Shown: positions 5,792-6,697 of the stretch, piece after piece | Layout: each line of letters opens with the position of its first letter | How positions within the stretch are numbered: the first letter of the stretch is position 1 | Source: Caryophanales bacterium | Lineage (GTDB): Bacteria; Bacillota; Bacilli; Alicyclobacillales; SLC66 | Direction: 5' to 3' | Assembly (NCBI GenBank): GCA_027341705.1 | Contig: DAIELO010000066.1 | Coordinates: forward strand, 1-6,697 | Length of the DNA: 6,697 nucleotides | The notes under the pieces: model-generated | Database searches by the model: none | What the model was told of the DNA's origin: nothing | What the model saw: the letters and a program-made list of their open reading frames with translations, nothing else | Position numbers and translations under genes: made by a program

Positions 5792-6697
5792 TTGGGTCAC
5801 TACGATGATGGTAATTATCGCAGTACCAGTTCCAAGGCAGGCAGGACAAAATCGATTGCTAGGTGGGTTGGTGTAATCGTTGTCTCTGCCGTGGTAGGAT
5901 CAGCATCAACGATGTTGGTGGTTCCTTATTTATTACAAAACAATGTAATCGTCTCCCCGTCGCTGTCTGATGCTAATTTACAAACGACATCGTATCCGGT
6001 ACGACCTGTGACGGTACAAACCAGCGATGCAATTGTCCAAGCAGTCAAAAAGATGATTCCTTCGGTTGTGGGCGTGGTTAATTTTCAAACAGTGCAAAGC
6101 ACATCCGGGCTCGGAATGCCTGGGAGCACATTGCAAGAGGAGGGCGTGGGATCAGGTGTGATTTTTGATCCCAGAGGCTATATCGTCACCAACTATCATG
6201 TTGTTCAAGGCGCATCCAAGGTGGAGGTTGTCTTGCATAGTAAGAAACACGTATATGCCACTGTGGTTGGGTACGATCCCTATACAGATTTAGCTGTATT
6301 AAAAATCCCTTCTTCTGATATTAAACCAAGTGATGTGGCTCAGTTTGGTAATTCTTCTTCACTGCAACCAGGGGAACCTGCGATTGCCATTGGCAACCCA
6401 GCAGGGCTTGATTTTGCGGATACGGTAACATCAGGTGTGATCAGTGCCACGTCGCGTACGATGCCAGTGATTGATGAAGCTACAGGCAATGTGATTGGGG
6501 AAGAAACAGTGTTGCAAACGGATGCGGCCATTAATCCCGGAAATAGCGGGGGACCACTTGCGAATATCGAGGGACAAGTGGTGGGCATCAACAGTTCCAA
6601 GATTGTAGCAAAAGGTTTTGAAGGAATGGGTTTCGCTATTCCGATTAATGAAGTCAAAACAATTGTCAATGAGATCATGACGACTGGTCATGCGCTT
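5792..6697 (+). CDS. htrA: HtrA/DegP-like membrane-anchored serine protease, 3' end beyond window
   Basis: The frame is open from the TTG at 5792 to the right edge, giving the first 302 residues of an expected ~400. After a short cytoplasmic tail comes one membrane segment (about 23-46, ARWVGVIVVSAVVGSASTML), then a linker and a trypsin-like domain starting near IPSVVGVVNF. The catalytic triad is complete: H136 in VTNYHVVQG, D166 in DPYTDLAVLK and S252 in NPGNSGGPL. GNPAGLDFADTVTSGVIS and GMGFAIPINEV are family-typical. The C-terminal PDZ domain lies outside the window. HtrA proteases degrade or refold damaged proteins at the outer membrane face; the copy next to walJ is called HtrC/YycK in B. 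subtilis, so the exact paralog name is open. A 56-base gap and its own strong ribosome binding site make it less tightly coupled than the wal genes, and it could have its own promoter. Confidence 0.93.
   Translation, partial: MGHYDDGNYRSTSSKAGRTKSIARWVGVIVVSAVVGSASTMLVVPYLLQNNVIVSPSLSDANLQTTSYPVRPVTVQTSDAIVQAVKKMIPSVVGVVNFQTVQSTSGLGMPGSTLQEEGVGSGVIFDPRGYIVTNYHVVQGASKVEVVLHSKKHVYATVVGYDPYTDLAVLKIPSSDIKPSDVAQFGNSSSLQPGEPAIAIGNPAGLDFADTVTSGVISATSRTMPVIDEATGNVIGEETVLQTDAAINPGNSGGPLANIEGQVVGINSSKIVAKGFEGMGFAIPINEVKTIVNEIMTTGHAL

Noticed and set aside
5763..5876. 37-codon frame starting with the ATG repeat
   Set aside because: It has no ribosome binding site, low complexity, and overlaps the start of htrA in another frame.
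6340..6691. Two overlapping minus-strand open frames of 112 and 86 codons
   Set aside because: They lie antisense to the catalytic part of the HtrA protease, which has an intact triad, and their translations show no family features.

Overview
The window carries the WalRK (YycFG) cell-wall homeostasis operon of a low- to moderate-GC Gram-positive bacterium. All genes are on the + strand, in the order walR - walK - walH - walI - walJ - htrA-type serine protease. This gene order is the classical Bacillales arrangement. The moderate GC, frequent TTG starts and divergent WalH/WalI sequences fit a deep-branching Bacillales lineage such as the Alicyclobacillaceae. That placement is an inference from protein character, not from a marker gene.

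Bases 1-217 hold no intact gene. About 44-214 encodes, without a start codon and just after an in-frame stop at 8-10, what looks like the last ~55 residues of a type I restriction-modification methylase subunit (HsdM). This appears to be a decayed or rearranged remnant directly upstream of the essential operon. A weak extended -10 candidate lies inside it and could serve walR.

From 248 onward the genes are tightly packed. walR (248-943) encodes the OmpR/PhoB-type regulator. walK (953-2743) encodes a membrane histidine kinase with an extracellular sensor, HAMP, PAS, HisKA and HATPase modules. walH (2740-4056) overlaps walK by 4 bases. walI (4060-4908) follows after 3 bases. walJ (4905-5735) overlaps walI by 4 bases and encodes a metallo-beta-lactamase-fold hydrolase. 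A 56-base gap then leads to an HtrA/DegP-like membrane-anchored serine protease, which starts at 5792 and runs off the right edge before any PDZ domain.

Known family roles suggest how they work together. WalK senses the envelope state and phosphorylates WalR, which controls autolysin and cell-wall genes. WalH and WalI are single-pass membrane partners that modulate WalK. WalJ is a cytoplasmic nuclease-like enzyme, and HtrA handles envelope protein quality. I see no tRNA or rRNA gene, insertion sequence, CRISPR array or novel multi-gene system. The points worth a second look are the hsdM remnant, the loss of the two histidines of the S. aureus-type WalK zinc site, and a shared C-terminal motif in WalH and WalI.
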